DNA of 64,000 bases from Bacillus sp. FJAT-28004 (GTDB lineage: Bacteria > Bacillota > Bacilli > Paenibacillales > Paenibacillaceae). Positions 9,687-18,932 of this stretch are shown one piece after another (the stretch's first letter is position 1; every line of letters begins with the position of its first letter). The notes under the pieces were generated by a model. That model did not search any database and was not told where the DNA came from. It saw only the letters and a program-made list of their open reading frames with translations. A program made the translations under genes and the position numbers. Where the stretch lies: positions 801,905 to 865,904 of the forward strand of contig NZ_LGHP01000001.1 in NCBI RefSeq assembly GCF_001280845.1. Reading direction: 5' to 3'.

Positions 9687-11283
9687 ACGGCTTCTTCTCT
9701 TTTTTGTGACTTAAATATTTAATAACAAATGCAATCAGCACCGGCAGCACGGAGAAAAAGATGGCTGAGATAATATTCGGCGCGGTTCCAATGGTCAGCA
9801 AGGATAAGCCGACCGCTACGCTGTTAAAGATCGCATGGGTAAACATCGCTGTAATGAAGCCGTATCTGACGAATATAAAGCTGAACAATAGCCCGATAAT
9901 CATCAGCTCAAACAATCTTGTTGTGGACGGATAAAATGGATACATCACGTGGCCGAGCGCCCAGAAGAAGGTTGGCAGCAGTGCTGCGGCAAACGTATTT
10001 TTGAACCATTTGCGAAATAGTCCGATGCCGAAAAAGCGGAATACGGCTTCTTCGCCAATTGCGGCAGCCCAAGCCAGCACTGGCATCAGCCATAGAATGC
10101 CCATGTTATACGGAGACTGGGAAACGTCTGAGGTTTCCCATGTGCCGATGGATAATTTTAAGGCGATAAAGATAACCGATTGAATAGCAAACAAAATGAT
10201 TGCGAATAAGTACGACAAGCCTACGCTGCGCCATACATAGTCGCCATATCCCTTTTGTCCAAACCGCGGCCATAATGCGCGCCCTTGAGCCTTCCAAAGG
10301 CCGTCTCCCGCAATGATGGATATATATATGGAACCGGCCATTGGAATAGCAAGCAGAACACTAATAATGGCTGTTACTGAAACTGTCGCGCCTGCCATTT
10401 CAGTCTCTCCGAGTGTAGCCCGGATACCATCCAGTACGTTCAGATTCATGATGGTGTAAGTGATTAAATAAACGATGGTCAACACGATTCCGAATTTGAA
10501 GGAAGTATGTTTTCGATACAACACCGCGTAAATAATGGCTAAGACGAATAAAACGAAGCTCATGAGCAGATAACCGATAGAGGTAAGGTATCCAGCTATT
10601 TTATCCTGTTTCTTTACATAACTAATATAGTCAGATGGAGCAATAAAAGCAGGTTTATATTTGGAAATGATCGTTTGATCATTCACGATAAGAGCATTTA
10701 CATCGATGGTTAACTTCGCTTCATCAATGGTATAAGCTGCTGTCGGGTTGCCAGCATGCCAATCGCCGTTTGGCAAAATGAGATTTTCCTTGAAATCAAT
10801 GCTGCTTATTTTCTTATTGGTTAGAAATGTTATCGCTGCTTTTGACTTATCATCATCTGACAGCTGTTGCCCGTCAATCTTTAAGTTCCACGCTACAATA
10901 TTCCCGCTTTGCATATGTACGTACACAAATCCGCTGCCGCCACCTATGAATTTCAGATCGACTTGAAACGTATCTGTAGGAAAATTAGCATCATATTTAT
11001 CCGTATAAGTTTTGATCAATTCATGTTTGGATAAGTAGCCGTTCATGATTTTATCGGTTTGATGTACCGCTTTTGCGGATTTTACTTTCAGGCCTGTTTC
11101 TTTCTCTACAAATGCAGATGCCGCATCGGCTGCCACTGATTTCTCAATGACCTTGGTGTTCATTTCGCCGGATGCGATAGCTGCAATCATCGGACCAATT
11201 TGAACGGCTGCATAAATAACAAAGCAAGCAACTGCTGCCCATATAAAACGTTTCCATTCATTGGGTTTAATAGAATCAATCAT
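9652..11283 (-). CDS. CPBP family intramembrane metalloprotease
   Basis: A 543-residue membrane protein of the CPBP (CaaX protease / bacteriocin-processing enzyme) family. One membrane helix lies near residues 13-35, followed by an outside domain to about residue 235, then about eight helices. The catalytic motifs are visible: EEAVFR (the EExxxR glutamates), a His in GHVMYP, and HAIFN. GAGGTGA precedes the ATG. The long outside domain is larger than in minimal CPBP proteases and may be a sensor or substrate-recognition region. The 3' end overlaps uvrC by 35 bases. Substrate unknown. Confidence 0.85.
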   Translation of the reverse strand: MIDSIKPNEWKRFIWAAVACFVIYAAVQIGPMIAAIASGEMNTKVIEKSVAADAASAFVEKETGLKVKSAKAVHQTDKIMNGYLSKHELIKTYTDKYDANFPTDTFQVDLKFIGGGSGFVYVHMQSGNIVAWNLKIDGQQLSDDDKSKAAITFLTNKKISSIDFKENLILPNGDWHAGNPTAAYTIDEAKLTIDVNALIVNDQTIISKYKPAFIAPSDYISYVKKQDKIAGYLTSIGYLLMSFVLFVLAIIYAVLYRKHTSFKFGIVLTIVYLITYTIMNLNVLDGIRATLGETEMAGATVSVTAIISVLLAIPMAGSIYISIIAGDGLWKAQGRALWPRFGQKGYGDYVWRSVGLSYLFAIILFAIQSVIFIALKLSIGTWETSDVSQSPYNMGILWLMPVLAWAAAIGEEAVFRFFGIGLFRKWFKNTFAAALLPTFFWALGHVMYPFYPSTTRLFELMIIGLLFSFIFVRYGFITAMFTHAIFNSVAVGLSLLTIGTAPNIISAIFFSVLPVLIAFVIKYLSHKKEKKPSMTTTPPLEQL

Positions 11284-11539
11284 AGGTTCACCTCAACTGT
11301 CTTTATAATAAATAGCTCATTTCATTACCTTAACATATAAATCCCTGATTTATCCAATGAAAATGATCGTTTGTTTTCAAAAAAGTGCGAAATAACGATG
11401 TCCAGCAAGCTATCTATATGCTGCTTTGTCCCATTGCCCTTTTTTGGGCTAATATCGTCCAGTTTGTCGTAAACGTCAGCTTTATATCGGGAGTGCTTTG
11501 GGATTATAATCGTTAACGTCATACTAATTGCATAGCATA

Positions 11540-11770
11540 GCCGAATTTCCTAAGGAAATCGGGGGAACCATAAAGTTGTCCAAATGGATGAATACGCTGG
11601 AAGCAGAGCAGTTCAACATTGGGCGGCATGGGGTGAATTTTAGCGGTGAAGCATCAACTTCTGCCGCTGAATAGGGCTGCCTGTCCAGGCCCGAATCCGT
11701 CAGCTAACCTCGAAGGCGTATTGGAACAGGACTCATCGCACGAGCACTTGAGTTTCCAGTGCTTTTTTTT
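11540..11770 (+). ncRNA. c-di-AMP riboswitch (ydaO/yuaA class) with terminator
   Basis: The leader before ktrB shows the conserved blocks of the ydaO class: ATCGGGGGAACCA near 11558, GGGGTGAAT near 11630, and CCGAATCCGTCAGCTAACCT followed by CGAAGGC at 11691-11717. An intrinsic terminator AGCACT...AGTGCT with eight T follows at 11743-11770, and an alternative pairing of ACTCA (about 11731) with TGAGT (about 11749) could act as anti-terminator. This class senses cyclic di-AMP and turns off potassium uptake genes, which matches the ktrBA genes downstream. The rest of the 540-base gap (11284-11539) shows no convincing gene. Confidence 0.95.
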
Positions 11771-11823
11771 ATGCTTAAAAACAATAATTGACAACATGAC
11801 ATAATCAAAAAGAAGGGAACTGG

Positions 11824-13164
11824 ATGAAGGTAGATTGGAATGTTTTGAAGTGGTCACCTCCGCGTATTTTGGTAAGTGGGTTTGCACTTATTATATTGCT
11901 GGGAGCCTTATTATTATCCATGCCTTTTGCATCGGTAAGCGGTGAAAGATTGCCTTTTATAGATGCACTATTTACAGCGACTTCGGCAACCTGTGTAACA
12001 GGTCTAGTTGTCGTGGATACCGGAACTTATTTCTCCGTATGGGGTCAAATTATATTGATGTGTTTGTTCCAGCTCGGTGGACTTGGATTTATGACAATGG
12101 CAACTCTGGTAGCGCTCGTACTTCGCAAGAGGATTTCGTTGCGTGAGCGGCTATTGCTGCAAGAGGCGATGAATCAGTCGAGTATGGAAGGTATCGTGCG
12201 TCTGATTAGGCGAGTTATCGTTTATTCATTAACGATAGAGCTGGTTGGAGCAACGTTGTTTGCTTCACGGTTTGCATTCGATATGCCGCTGGGCAAAGCT
12301 GCTTATTTCGGAGTATTCCATGCCATTTCATTATTCAACAACGCTGGTTTTGATATTTTTGGAAATTACCGCAGTCTGACCTTATATGTATCCGACCCCA
12401 TCGTCAATATTACAGCAATGATGCTGATCATATCCGGCGGGTTAGGTTTTGTCGTTATGTCTGACTTGATGGAGTATCGCAAAAACCGAAAGCTTTCGCT
12501 GCACAGTAAGGTTGTTCTATCGATGACGGGGACATTGATTGCTGTGGGAACGATCGTCATATTTATTTTTGAATTTTCGAATTCAAAAACGCTCGGCTCG
12601 TTAGACTGGGGCGGTAAAATTTTGTCCTCATTCTTTCAGTCGGTGACGCCGCGGACAGCGGGAGCCAATACGCTAGATTACACAGCGATACGGCAAGCGA
12701 CGATGTTCTTCACGATCATATTAATGTTTATCGGTGCATCCCCTGGATCAACTGGCGGCGGGATCAAGACAACGACGTTCACGACATTAATCGGTGCTGT
12801 TATTGCAATGATTAGAGGACGAGAAGACATTGTGCTTTTTCGATACAGGTTAGGCAAAGATAGGATATTTAAAGCACTCACGATTACTTTGATTTCATTA
12901 GCGCTTGTCATTATCGTTACGATGATCTTGTCGATGACGGAGGATCAAGCCTTTATAAAGCTGTTGTTTGAAGCAACATCAGCATTTGGAACGGTTGGGT
13001 TATCCGTTGGCGTTACGCCAGAACTGAGCATCGTTGGAAAAATAGTCATTGCTTTAACCATGTTTGCCGGAAGGCTTGGCCCCTTGACGCTCGCTTACGC
13101 GCTTGGGCCTCGCACAGAAAAAGAACTCTATCGGCATCCTGAAGGCAAAATTACGATTGGATAG
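11824..13164 (+). CDS. ktrB: Potassium uptake protein KtrB
   Basis: Ion-conducting subunit of the Ktr potassium/sodium symporter, TrkH/KtrB family, 446 residues. The four pore loops are recognisable: TSATCVTGL (first), LFNNAGF (second), SVTPRTAGANT (third) and TSAFGTVGLSV (fourth), each with the selectivity glycine. AAGAAGGGAAC serves as ribosome binding site. It lies directly behind a c-di-AMP riboswitch and 12 bases before ktrA, so the pair is one transcription unit controlled by that riboswitch. Confidence 0.95.
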   Translation: MKVDWNVLKWSPPRILVSGFALIILLGALLLSMPFASVSGERLPFIDALFTATSATCVTGLVVVDTGTYFSVWGQIILMCLFQLGGLGFMTMATLVALVLRKRISLRERLLLQEAMNQSSMEGIVRLIRRVIVYSLTIELVGATLFASRFAFDMPLGKAAYFGVFHAISLFNNAGFDIFGNYRSLTLYVSDPIVNITAMMLIISGGLGFVVMSDLMEYRKNRKLSLHSKVVLSMTGTLIAVGTIVIFIFEFSNSKTLGSLDWGGKILSSFFQSVTPRTAGANTLDYTAIRQATMFFTIILMFIGASPGSTGGGIKTTTFTTLIGAVIAMIRGREDIVLFRYRLGKDRIFKALTITLISLALVIIVTMILSMTEDQAFIKLLFEATSAFGTVGLSVGVTPELSIVGKIVIALTMFAGRLGPLTLAYALGPRTEKELYRHPEGKITIG

Positions 13165-13176
13165 GAGATTTTGTAA

Positions 13177-13845
13177 GTGGGAATAAAAAAGAAACAATTT
13201 GTAATCATCGGCTTAGGGAGATTTGGTTCGAGCTTAGGGCGAGAACTCATCCAGCTCGGTCATGAGGTGCTTGGAATAGATAAGGATGAGGAAGCTGTTC
13301 AGGACATGAGCGGCATCCTTACTTATGCCGTATCTGCCGATTGTACAGATGAAGAAACGCTGCGTTCGCTTGGCGTGCGCAACTTTGATTGCGGCGTTGT
13401 TGCCATTGGCGACGATATTCAATCCAGCATTTTGACGACCATACTGCTTAAGGATTTGGATGTGAAGCAAGTTGTTGCGAAAGCTATGACGGAATTGCAT
13501 GGTCGGGTGCTTGAGAAAATCGGTGTAGACCGTGTTGTTTATCCAGAGCGCGATATGGGAATCCGGGTTGCTCATCAGCTCGTTTCACCGAACCTGCTTG
13601 ATTATATTGAGCTTTCTAAGGAGTACACGATAGCTGAACTTGCCGTTCCGCAATGCTTGGATGGCAAGTCGCTGCATGATCTTAATCCACGCGCCAGATT
13701 TGGGTGCAGTATTGTTGCAATAAACAAGCCGAATGGCATCATCATCGCTCCGACAGCAACGGATGTACTTTCTTTGCGGGATGTCATGGTTATTATAGGA
13801 ACAAATGAGCAAATTGAAGACTTTGAGGCAACGGTCATACGTTAG
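13177..13845 (+). CDS. ktrA: Potassium uptake regulatory subunit KtrA
   Basis: Cytoplasmic RCK gating ring of the Ktr transporter, 222 residues. The RCK_N Rossmann fold starts with IGLGRFGSSLG (residues 11-21) with an acidic strand end at LGIDKDEE; the RCK_C domain covers about residues 135-222. The start is GTG at 13177, supported by AGGAG at 13163-13167. In the family ATP/ADP binding to RCK_N and c-di-AMP binding to RCK_C control the channel; those ligands are family knowledge, not seen here. Confidence 0.95.
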   Translation: MGIKKKQFVIIGLGRFGSSLGRELIQLGHEVLGIDKDEEAVQDMSGILTYAVSADCTDEETLRSLGVRNFDCGVVAIGDDIQSSILTTILLKDLDVKQVVAKAMTELHGRVLEKIGVDRVVYPERDMGIRVAHQLVSPNLLDYIELSKEYTIAELAVPQCLDGKSLHDLNPRARFGCSIVAINKPNGIIIAPTATDVLSLRDVMVIIGTNEQIEDFEATVIR

Positions 13846-13930
13846 TCCTTCTATTAAGTGGGAGCAGCTCACAGTTGGAAACTCCAGATTAGACAGGTAT
13901 GGATTTGGAAGTGTAATATTGGAAATGCTG

Positions 13931-13967
13931 AAGGACAGCAGCTGTATTAGAAGCTGCTGTCCTTTTT
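13931..13967. terminator. Terminator between ktrA and the convergent LysR gene
   Basis: A 12-bp perfect stem AAGGACAGCAGC/GCTGCTGTCCTT with a 10-base loop is followed by five T on the plus strand. The last codons and stop of the leftward LysR gene (13947) lie inside the hairpin. Confidence 0.9.
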
Positions 13968-14855
13968 GCTGGGGAAACCTGCTGCGAGTTCATTAATCCA
14001 TAGACGAACCGCTGGACTTAGAGCGGCTGAATCCGCATGAATGAGCGATGTGGTGCGCTTGGTATCCTCTAATTCACGAATCGGAATAACGATAAGTTCG
14101 TTGTCTTCAAGCAGTTGATTGCGCATATACGATTGAGGCAGGAGCGTCGCAGCTCTACACGTATGCAGCAAACGCAATATAGCTTCAAACGAGTCAATTT
14201 CCATTCGTACATCCGGTTGAAGATGGTACTTGTCAAAAAGCTCGTCTGTCAGCAACCGGTACCAAGTACCTTTTGAAAACAAGATCATCGGCATTCCAGT
14301 CAAATCTTGTATACCAAGTGTTCCTTTATCAGTAATAACCTGATTGCGAGGCACGATCAGCGATAAATGATCTTCGAATAGAGGAATGCACCGCAGCGTG
14401 GAATCCTCAATACTCGAGGCGACGATGCCAATATCAGCTTTATGGTCGCGTACTAGAGAAACGATTTCATGTGTTTTGCCGGTAATCGCTTTAATGTCTA
14501 TCTCCGGATGGGTGGACGTTAAGCTTTGAATGAGGTCGGGCAATGTGGTTTGAAGCGTCGTTAAACTTGCGCCGATCGTTAAGGTCGTATGTCCGGCCGA
14601 CGTGAACTCAGAGACGGTTTGCAAATATTTGCGATGAAGCTGTCGAAGCTCTAGGGCATATTCGTAGGTTAATTGCCCAATTCGTGTGAGTTCCAGCCGC
14701 TTTCCGATCCGATGAAACAAAGGAGAACCTAGGTCCTGCTCTAGCTTAGCTATTTTGCGAGAGAGTGCAGGCTGAGAAAGATTTAGCAGCGCGGACGCCT
14801 TGTTCATACTGGACTGTTCGACAATAACGGTGAAGACATGCATCTCTTCATTCAT
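13947..14855 (-). CDS. LysR family transcriptional regulator, divergent from sdhCAB
   Basis: A 302-residue LysR-type regulator: winged helix-turn-helix in residues 1-60 (SSMNKASALLNLSQPALSRKIAKLE), then a periplasmic-binding-like effector domain. The ATG at 14855 is preceded by AAGGGG. It is transcribed away from sdhC, the arrangement typical of a LysR regulator controlling its divergent neighbour, and a perfect inverted repeat in the shared region (14881-14896) is a likely operator. Control of succinate dehydrogenase is inference; CcpC of Bacillus, a LysR regulator of the citric acid cycle, is only a loose analogue. Confidence 0.85.
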   Translation of the reverse strand: MNEEMHVFTVIVEQSSMNKASALLNLSQPALSRKIAKLEQDLGSPLFHRIGKRLELTRIGQLTYEYALELRQLHRKYLQTVSEFTSAGHTTLTIGASLTTLQTTLPDLIQSLTSTHPEIDIKAITGKTHEIVSLVRDHKADIGIVASSIEDSTLRCIPLFEDHLSLIVPRNQVITDKGTLGIQDLTGMPMILFSKGTWYRLLTDELFDKYHLQPDVRMEIDSFEAILRLLHTCRAATLLPQSYMRNQLLEDNELIVIPIRELEDTKRTTSLIHADSAALSPAVRLWINELAAGFPSKKDSSF

Positions 14856-14880
14856 GAATGAAACCCCTTATGTCATTTTG

Positions 14881-14896
14881 TTATAAGAAATTATAA
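14881..14896. promoter_or_regulatory. Inverted repeat operator candidate between lysR and sdhC
   Basis: TTATAAGAAATTATAA is a perfect 6-4-6 inverted repeat 26 bases upstream of the LysR start. A related TTATAAGCTTA follows near 14914. It is a plausible LysR-type site; AT-richness means chance cannot be excluded. Confidence 0.4.
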
Positions 14897-15064
14897 AAAA
14901 TAAGCAATTCCATTATAAGCTTAAAAGGAGTAGGATGGGAAGTGTGGCTAATATGTGTCGAGTTTTGTTGACGGACATACATGCTGGGGTTACAATGTAG
15001 AATGATTTGCCAAGCGTAAACAGCTGTTGACAACCTTTGGCTGCGCAGCACTTCGTTTGCGCTG

Positions 15065-15110
15065 AAATATAAGCAATGTATAAAGGGAAATCCGATACAT
15101 TCTTATATTT
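15065..15110 (+). other. Stable hairpin in the sdhC leader
   Basis: AAATATAAG (15065-15073) pairs with CTTATATTT (15102-15110), and ATGTAT (15076-15081) pairs with ATACAT (15095-15100), giving a 15-bp stem with one small bulge, followed by TTTTTG. It lies about 50 bases before the sdhC start. It could be an attenuator, an mRNA-stability element or a terminator. TTGACA occurs at 15027-15032, but I do not find a good -10 at the right distance. The rest of the 304-base gap (14856-15159) shows nothing else. Confidence 0.5.
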
Positions 15111-15159
15111 TTGAAAAAAGCATGCTAGCACTCACAGTTTTGAAAGGAGAAGGAATGAC

Positions 15160-15831
15160 ATGAAAGGAAATTCGTATTTCTCGCGGAAGCTTCACTCGCT
15201 TCTCGGGATCATTCCACTCGGCGGATTTATCGTCGTGCATGGTCTGACTAACTACCAGGCGTTTGAACGCGGGCCTGAAGGCTTTGACAAAGGCGTACAT
15301 CTCATTAACAGCTTGCCCGTGCTGCCGCTACTCGAGATCTTCGGTATTTACCTTCCGCTATTGTTTCATGGTATTTACGGCTTGTATGTCGCTTACCAAT
15401 CGAACACAAATACGGGACGTTTTAAATACGGCCGGAACTGGGCGTTTACCGCACAGCGTATAACAGGGGTAATCACCTTTGTATTCGTATTCTGGCACGT
15501 ATTCCAAACTCGGATTCAAGTTTATCTCGGCAACATCACGCATGAAGAGCTGGGATCAACGATGAATCAAATTGCCAACAACCCTACTTACTTCGTACTT
15601 TATGTTATTGGTGTTTTAGCAGCTGTTTTCCACTTCAGCAACGGCTTATGGGCGTTTCTGATCAGCTGGGGCATTACGATCGGCCCGAAAGCTCAACGCA
15701 TCTCTTCTTTTATTTGCATGGGCGTTTTTGTAATCGTATCAGCATTGTTTATCCTTTCGCTTATCGCGTTTAGCGGAGATCAATTCCAAGAAGCTGCAAG
15801 TGCTGCATTGGCACTTACGAATATCGGTTAG
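15160..15831 (+). CDS. sdhC: Succinate dehydrogenase cytochrome b558 subunit
   Basis: Membrane anchor of complex II, 223 residues with five predicted helices and di-heme coordination in the Bacillus-type SdhC family. Histidines in the helices (HSLLG near residue 12, VVHGLTNY near 28, LFHGIYG near 70, FWHVFQ near 112, FHFSNG near 155) are the likely heme ligands. The ATG follows AAAGGAGAAGG. sdhA starts 24 bases downstream. No sdhD is expected in this complex type. Confidence 0.95.
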   Translation: MKGNSYFSRKLHSLLGIIPLGGFIVVHGLTNYQAFERGPEGFDKGVHLINSLPVLPLLEIFGIYLPLLFHGIYGLYVAYQSNTNTGRFKYGRNWAFTAQRITGVITFVFVFWHVFQTRIQVYLGNITHEELGSTMNQIANNPTYFVLYVIGVLAAVFHFSNGLWAFLISWGITIGPKAQRISSFICMGVFVIVSALFILSLIAFSGDQFQEAASAALALTNIG

Positions 15832-15855
15832 TTTGTAGACAAGGAGCGAAACGTT

Positions 15856-17613
15856 ATGGCTAAAAATAAAATTATCATCGTAGGCGGCGGTCTTGCGGGC
15901 TTGATGGCTACCATTAAAGCAGCAGAAGCTGGCGTTCACGTTGATCTGTTTTCACTAGTACCGGTCAAACGTTCCCACTCAGTATGTGCACAGGGCGGCA
16001 TCAACGGCGCTGTTAATACAAAAGGAGAAGGCGATTCTCCATGGGAGCATTTTGACGATACCGTATACGGCGGAGATTTCCTCGCCAACCAACCGCCAGT
16101 TAAAGCGATGTGTGATGCTGCTCCAGGCATCATTCACCTTATGGACCGGATGGGCGTTATGTTCAGCCGTACATCTGAAGGTTTGCTTGATTTCCGTCGT
16201 TTCGGCGGCACGAAGCATTCTCGTACAGCATTCGCGGGTGCAACGACAGGACAGCAGCTTCTATATGCACTGGATGAGCAAGTACGCCGGTGGGAAGCAG
16301 CAGGACTAGTTAACAAATATGAGCACTGGGAATTCCTTGGCGCTGTTGTTGACGATGACGGCATTTGCCGCGGCGTTTCGGCGCAGGATTTGCGCTCGAT
16401 GGAAGTACACACGGTTCGTGCAGATGCGGTTATACTTGCATCAGGCGGTCCCGGCATTATTTTCGGAAAAACAACGAACTCTGTTATTAACACAGGCACA
16501 GCTGCCAGCGCAGTTTACCAGCAGGGTGTTAACTACGCGAACGGCGAGTTCATTCAAATTCACCCAACGGCTATTCCAGGCGATGATAAGCTTCGCTTGA
16601 TGTCGGAATCAGCGCGCGGCGAAGGCGGTCGGATTTGGACTTATAAAGACGGTAAGCCTTGGTACTTCCTTGAGGAAAAATATCCAGCTTACGGAAACCT
16701 TGTGCCTCGTGATATTGCGACGCGTGAAATTTTCAGCGTGTGCGTAGATCAGAAACTTGGTATCAATCAAGAAAACATGGTTTATCTTGATTTGTCTCAT
16801 AAAGATCCGAAGGAGCTTGATGTTAAGCTCGGCGGTATCATTGAAATCTATGAGAAATTCATGGGCGACGATCCACGGAAAATCCCGATGAAAATCTTCC
16901 CAGCGGTTCACTATTCGATGGGCGGCATGTGGGTTGATTACAATCAAATGACGAACATTCCTGGTCTGTTTGCAGCTGGTGAGTGCGAGTATCAATACCA
17001 TGGTGCCAATCGTCTAGGCGCGAACTCCTTGCTATCGGCTATATACGGTGGTATGGTGGCTGGACCAAAAGCTGTTGAGTATATCAAAGGCTTGAAGAAA
17101 TCAGCTGAAGATGTTGCTTCCTCCGTATTTGATCGCGAGAACAAGCGTCAGACGGACAAGTACAACAGCATCGTTAATATGAAAGGCACTGAAAATGCAT
17201 ATGTCATTCACAAAGAGCTAGGCGAATGGATGACGAACAATATGACAGTTGTACGCTTTAATGACAAGCTTGAGCAGACGATCCACAAGATCAAAGAGCT
17301 GAAGCAGCGTTATGCAAATATCAATATTAACGATACAGCGCAATGGAACAATGCAGGCGTGGCATTTACTCGTCAGCTTTGGAACATGCTTGAGCTGTCC
17401 GAAGCGATGACGCTAGGCGCATTGCTGCGCAACGAAAGCCGCGGTGCGCATTATAAACCAGACTTCCAAGAACGCGACGACGAGCATTTCATGAAATCGA
17501 CGATTGCGAAATGGACGAAGGAAGGTCCACAAATTTCTTACGAGGATATCGACGTAAGCTTGATCAAGCCACGTAAACGTGATTACTCGAGCGACAAGAA
17601 GAAAGGAGAATAA
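15856..17613 (+). CDS. sdhA: Succinate dehydrogenase flavoprotein subunit
   Basis: Catalytic subunit of complex II that oxidises succinate to fumarate with covalently bound FAD, 585 residues. The FAD fold begins IIVGGGLAGLMATIKAAEAG, followed by the SVCAQGGINGAVN segment that holds the flavin region. The active-site motif HPTAIPG and the capping-domain RGEGGRIW are present, as is VHYSMGGMWVDY. A ribosome binding site AAGGAGCG lies before the ATG. The stop overlaps the first of two possible sdhB start codons. Confidence 0.96.
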   Translation: MAKNKIIIVGGGLAGLMATIKAAEAGVHVDLFSLVPVKRSHSVCAQGGINGAVNTKGEGDSPWEHFDDTVYGGDFLANQPPVKAMCDAAPGIIHLMDRMGVMFSRTSEGLLDFRRFGGTKHSRTAFAGATTGQQLLYALDEQVRRWEAAGLVNKYEHWEFLGAVVDDDGICRGVSAQDLRSMEVHTVRADAVILASGGPGIIFGKTTNSVINTGTAASAVYQQGVNYANGEFIQIHPTAIPGDDKLRLMSESARGEGGRIWTYKDGKPWYFLEEKYPAYGNLVPRDIATREIFSVCVDQKLGINQENMVYLDLSHKDPKELDVKLGGIIEIYEKFMGDDPRKIPMKIFPAVHYSMGGMWVDYNQMTNIPGLFAAGECEYQYHGANRLGANSLLSAIYGGMVAGPKAVEYIKGLKKSAEDVASSVFDRENKRQTDKYNSIVNMKGTENAYVIHKELGEWMTNNMTVVRFNDKLEQTIHKIKELKQRYANININDTAQWNNAGVAFTRQLWNMLELSEAMTLGALLRNESRGAHYKPDFQERDDEHFMKSTIAKWTKEGPQISYEDIDVSLIKPRKRDYSSDKKKGE

Positions 17614-17615
17614 TG

Positions 17616-18380
17616 ATGGCTGAAACGACTGTAGCTACAAAATCGGTTAAGTTTATCATCACACGCCAAGATACTCCTGATTCCAAACCTTATACAGAAG
17701 AGTTTGAAATTCCATACCGCGCTAACATGAACGTCATTAGCGGTTTGATGGAAATTCAACGTAATCCGAAAAAGGCAGATGGCGGCAGCACGGCTCCTGT
17801 ATGCTGGGATTCCAATTGCTTGGAAGAAGTATGCGGCGCATGCTCGATGGTCATTAACGGCAAGCCTCGTCAAGCGTGCAGCGCTCTGATCGATAAGCTG
17901 GAGCAACCGATTCGTCTTGAACCAATGAGAACATTCCCGGTTGTTCGTGACCTTGTCATTAACCGTGAGCGTATGTTTGGCGCTCTGAAACGCGTTAAGG
18001 CATGGATTCCAATTGATGGTACGTACGATCTGGGCCCTGGTCCGCGGATGGCAGAAACGAAGCGTCAATGGGCTTATGAGCTCTCCAAATGTATGACTTG
18101 CGGCGTTTGCCTTGAAGCATGTCCGAACGTAAATGATCGGAACAGCTTTATCGGTCCTGCTGCAATCTCACAGGTTCGCTTGTTTAATGCTCATCCAACG
18201 GGTGAGATGAACAAAGAGGAACGTCTGGATGCATTGATGACAGACGGCGGCATCGAAGGCTGCGGTAACTCGCAAAACTGTGTTCGCGCATGTCCGAAGG
18301 GCATTCCGCTTACGACTTCAATCGCAGCAATCAATAAAGATACGACCAAACATTTATTCAAAAAATGGCTTGGTATGTAG
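17616..18380 (+). CDS. sdhB: Succinate dehydrogenase iron-sulfur subunit
   Basis: Electron-transfer subunit of complex II. It shows the [2Fe-2S] cysteines (CWDSNCLEEVCGACS ... QAC), the [4Fe-4S] motif CMTCGVCLEACP and the [3Fe-4S] motif CGNSQNCVRACPKG. Two ATG codons lie in tandem at 17613 and 17616; the AAAGGAG site ends at about 17609, so the second fits better and the first would overlap the sdhA stop codon. The product is 254 residues (255 from the first ATG). A terminator follows. Confidence 0.95.
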   Translation: MAETTVATKSVKFIITRQDTPDSKPYTEEFEIPYRANMNVISGLMEIQRNPKKADGGSTAPVCWDSNCLEEVCGACSMVINGKPRQACSALIDKLEQPIRLEPMRTFPVVRDLVINRERMFGALKRVKAWIPIDGTYDLGPGPRMAETKRQWAYELSKCMTCGVCLEACPNVNDRNSFIGPAAISQVRLFNAHPTGEMNKEERLDALMTDGGIEGCGNSQNCVRACPKGIPLTTSIAAINKDTTKHLFKKWLGM

Positions 18381-18399
18381 AGCAATTGCTTAATGGGAG

Positions 18400-18428
18400 A
18401 CCCTCGATCTAATCGGGGGTTTTTCTTT
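18400..18428 (+). terminator. Terminator of sdhCAB
   Basis: ACCCTCGAT pairs with ATCGGGGGT (one G-T pair) around a three-base loop, followed by TTTTCTTTT. Confidence 0.88.
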
Positions 18429-18443
18429 TGCCTATTATGATAT

Positions 18444-18458
18444 TGATTATTATTATCA
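18444..18458. promoter_or_regulatory. Candidate Fur box
   Basis: TGATTATTATTATCA matches the Bacillus 7-1-7 Fur box TGATAATNATTATCA at every defined position except one. It lies between the sdhB terminator and the 3' end of the convergent hxlR gene, so it is not in front of any coding start. Confidence 0.5.
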
Positions 18459-18512
18459 ATGATAGTAGATAAATAATCCTTTGTCAATTCTGTTAGGGTA
18501 AGAGAATACAAT

Positions 18513-18536
18513 AAAAAAACCGCCTAAGCGGTTTCT
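18513..18536 (-). terminator. Terminator of the HxlR gene
   Basis: Read leftward, AAACCGC pairs with GCGGTTT around a four-base loop and is followed by a run of seven T. Confidence 0.85.
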
Positions 18537-18540
18537 TATC

Positions 18541-18849
18541 TTACATCCATTGCTCGCCCCAAGTTTGAATGGTCTCAATGACTGGTTCGAGCCCCCGGCC
18601 TTTGTCGGTTAGCTCATATTCAATACGTACTGGCATTTCAGGATAAACCTGACGTTTAATAATCGTTAATGTTTCTAGCTCTTTCATCCGGTCCGTTAGC
18701 ATTTTGTCGCTCATTTCGGGAATTTGTTCTTTAATCTCTTTGAACCTTTTTGGTCCTCCAAGCAATACCCGAATAATTCTGCCAGTCCACTTCTTGCCTA
18801 AAATGTCGGCTGCGGCTTCATACTTTGGGCACATTGTCGAATAATCCAA
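18541..18849 (-). CDS. HxlR family transcriptional regulator
   Basis: A 102-residue winged helix-turn-helix regulator. The family opening CPKYEAAADILGKKWTGRIIR, the RFKEIKEQIPEMSDKMLTDRMKELE recognition region and the VRIEYELTDKG wing are all clear. The conserved Cys in MCPK is the redox-sensing residue in HxlR-type regulators such as YodB. An ATG exists 45 bases upstream, but GGGGTG six bases before a TTG at 18849 marks that as the start. A tandem TATAC/GTATA array lies upstream of the gene. The target genes are unknown; the EamA transporter upstream is the nearest candidate. Confidence 0.85.
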   Translation of the reverse strand: MDYSTMCPKYEAAADILGKKWTGRIIRVLLGGPKRFKEIKEQIPEMSDKMLTDRMKELETLTIIKRQVYPEMPVRIEYELTDKGRGLEPVIETIQTWGEQWM

Positions 18850-18932
18850 CCGTATCACCCCGCTTTTTGTAAAACTATTGTACCATATGAACAAACTAAA
18901 AGTAAGTTAATTTCACTGGGAATGCGATTATA

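Noticed and set aside
11325..11522. A 65-codon leftward frame (MTLTIIIPKHSRYK...) in the gap before the c-di-AMP riboswitch, faintly like a ribbon-helix-helix protein.
   Set aside because: There is no ribosome binding site at a usable distance, the start abuts the riboswitch region, and the resemblance is too weak to call a gene.
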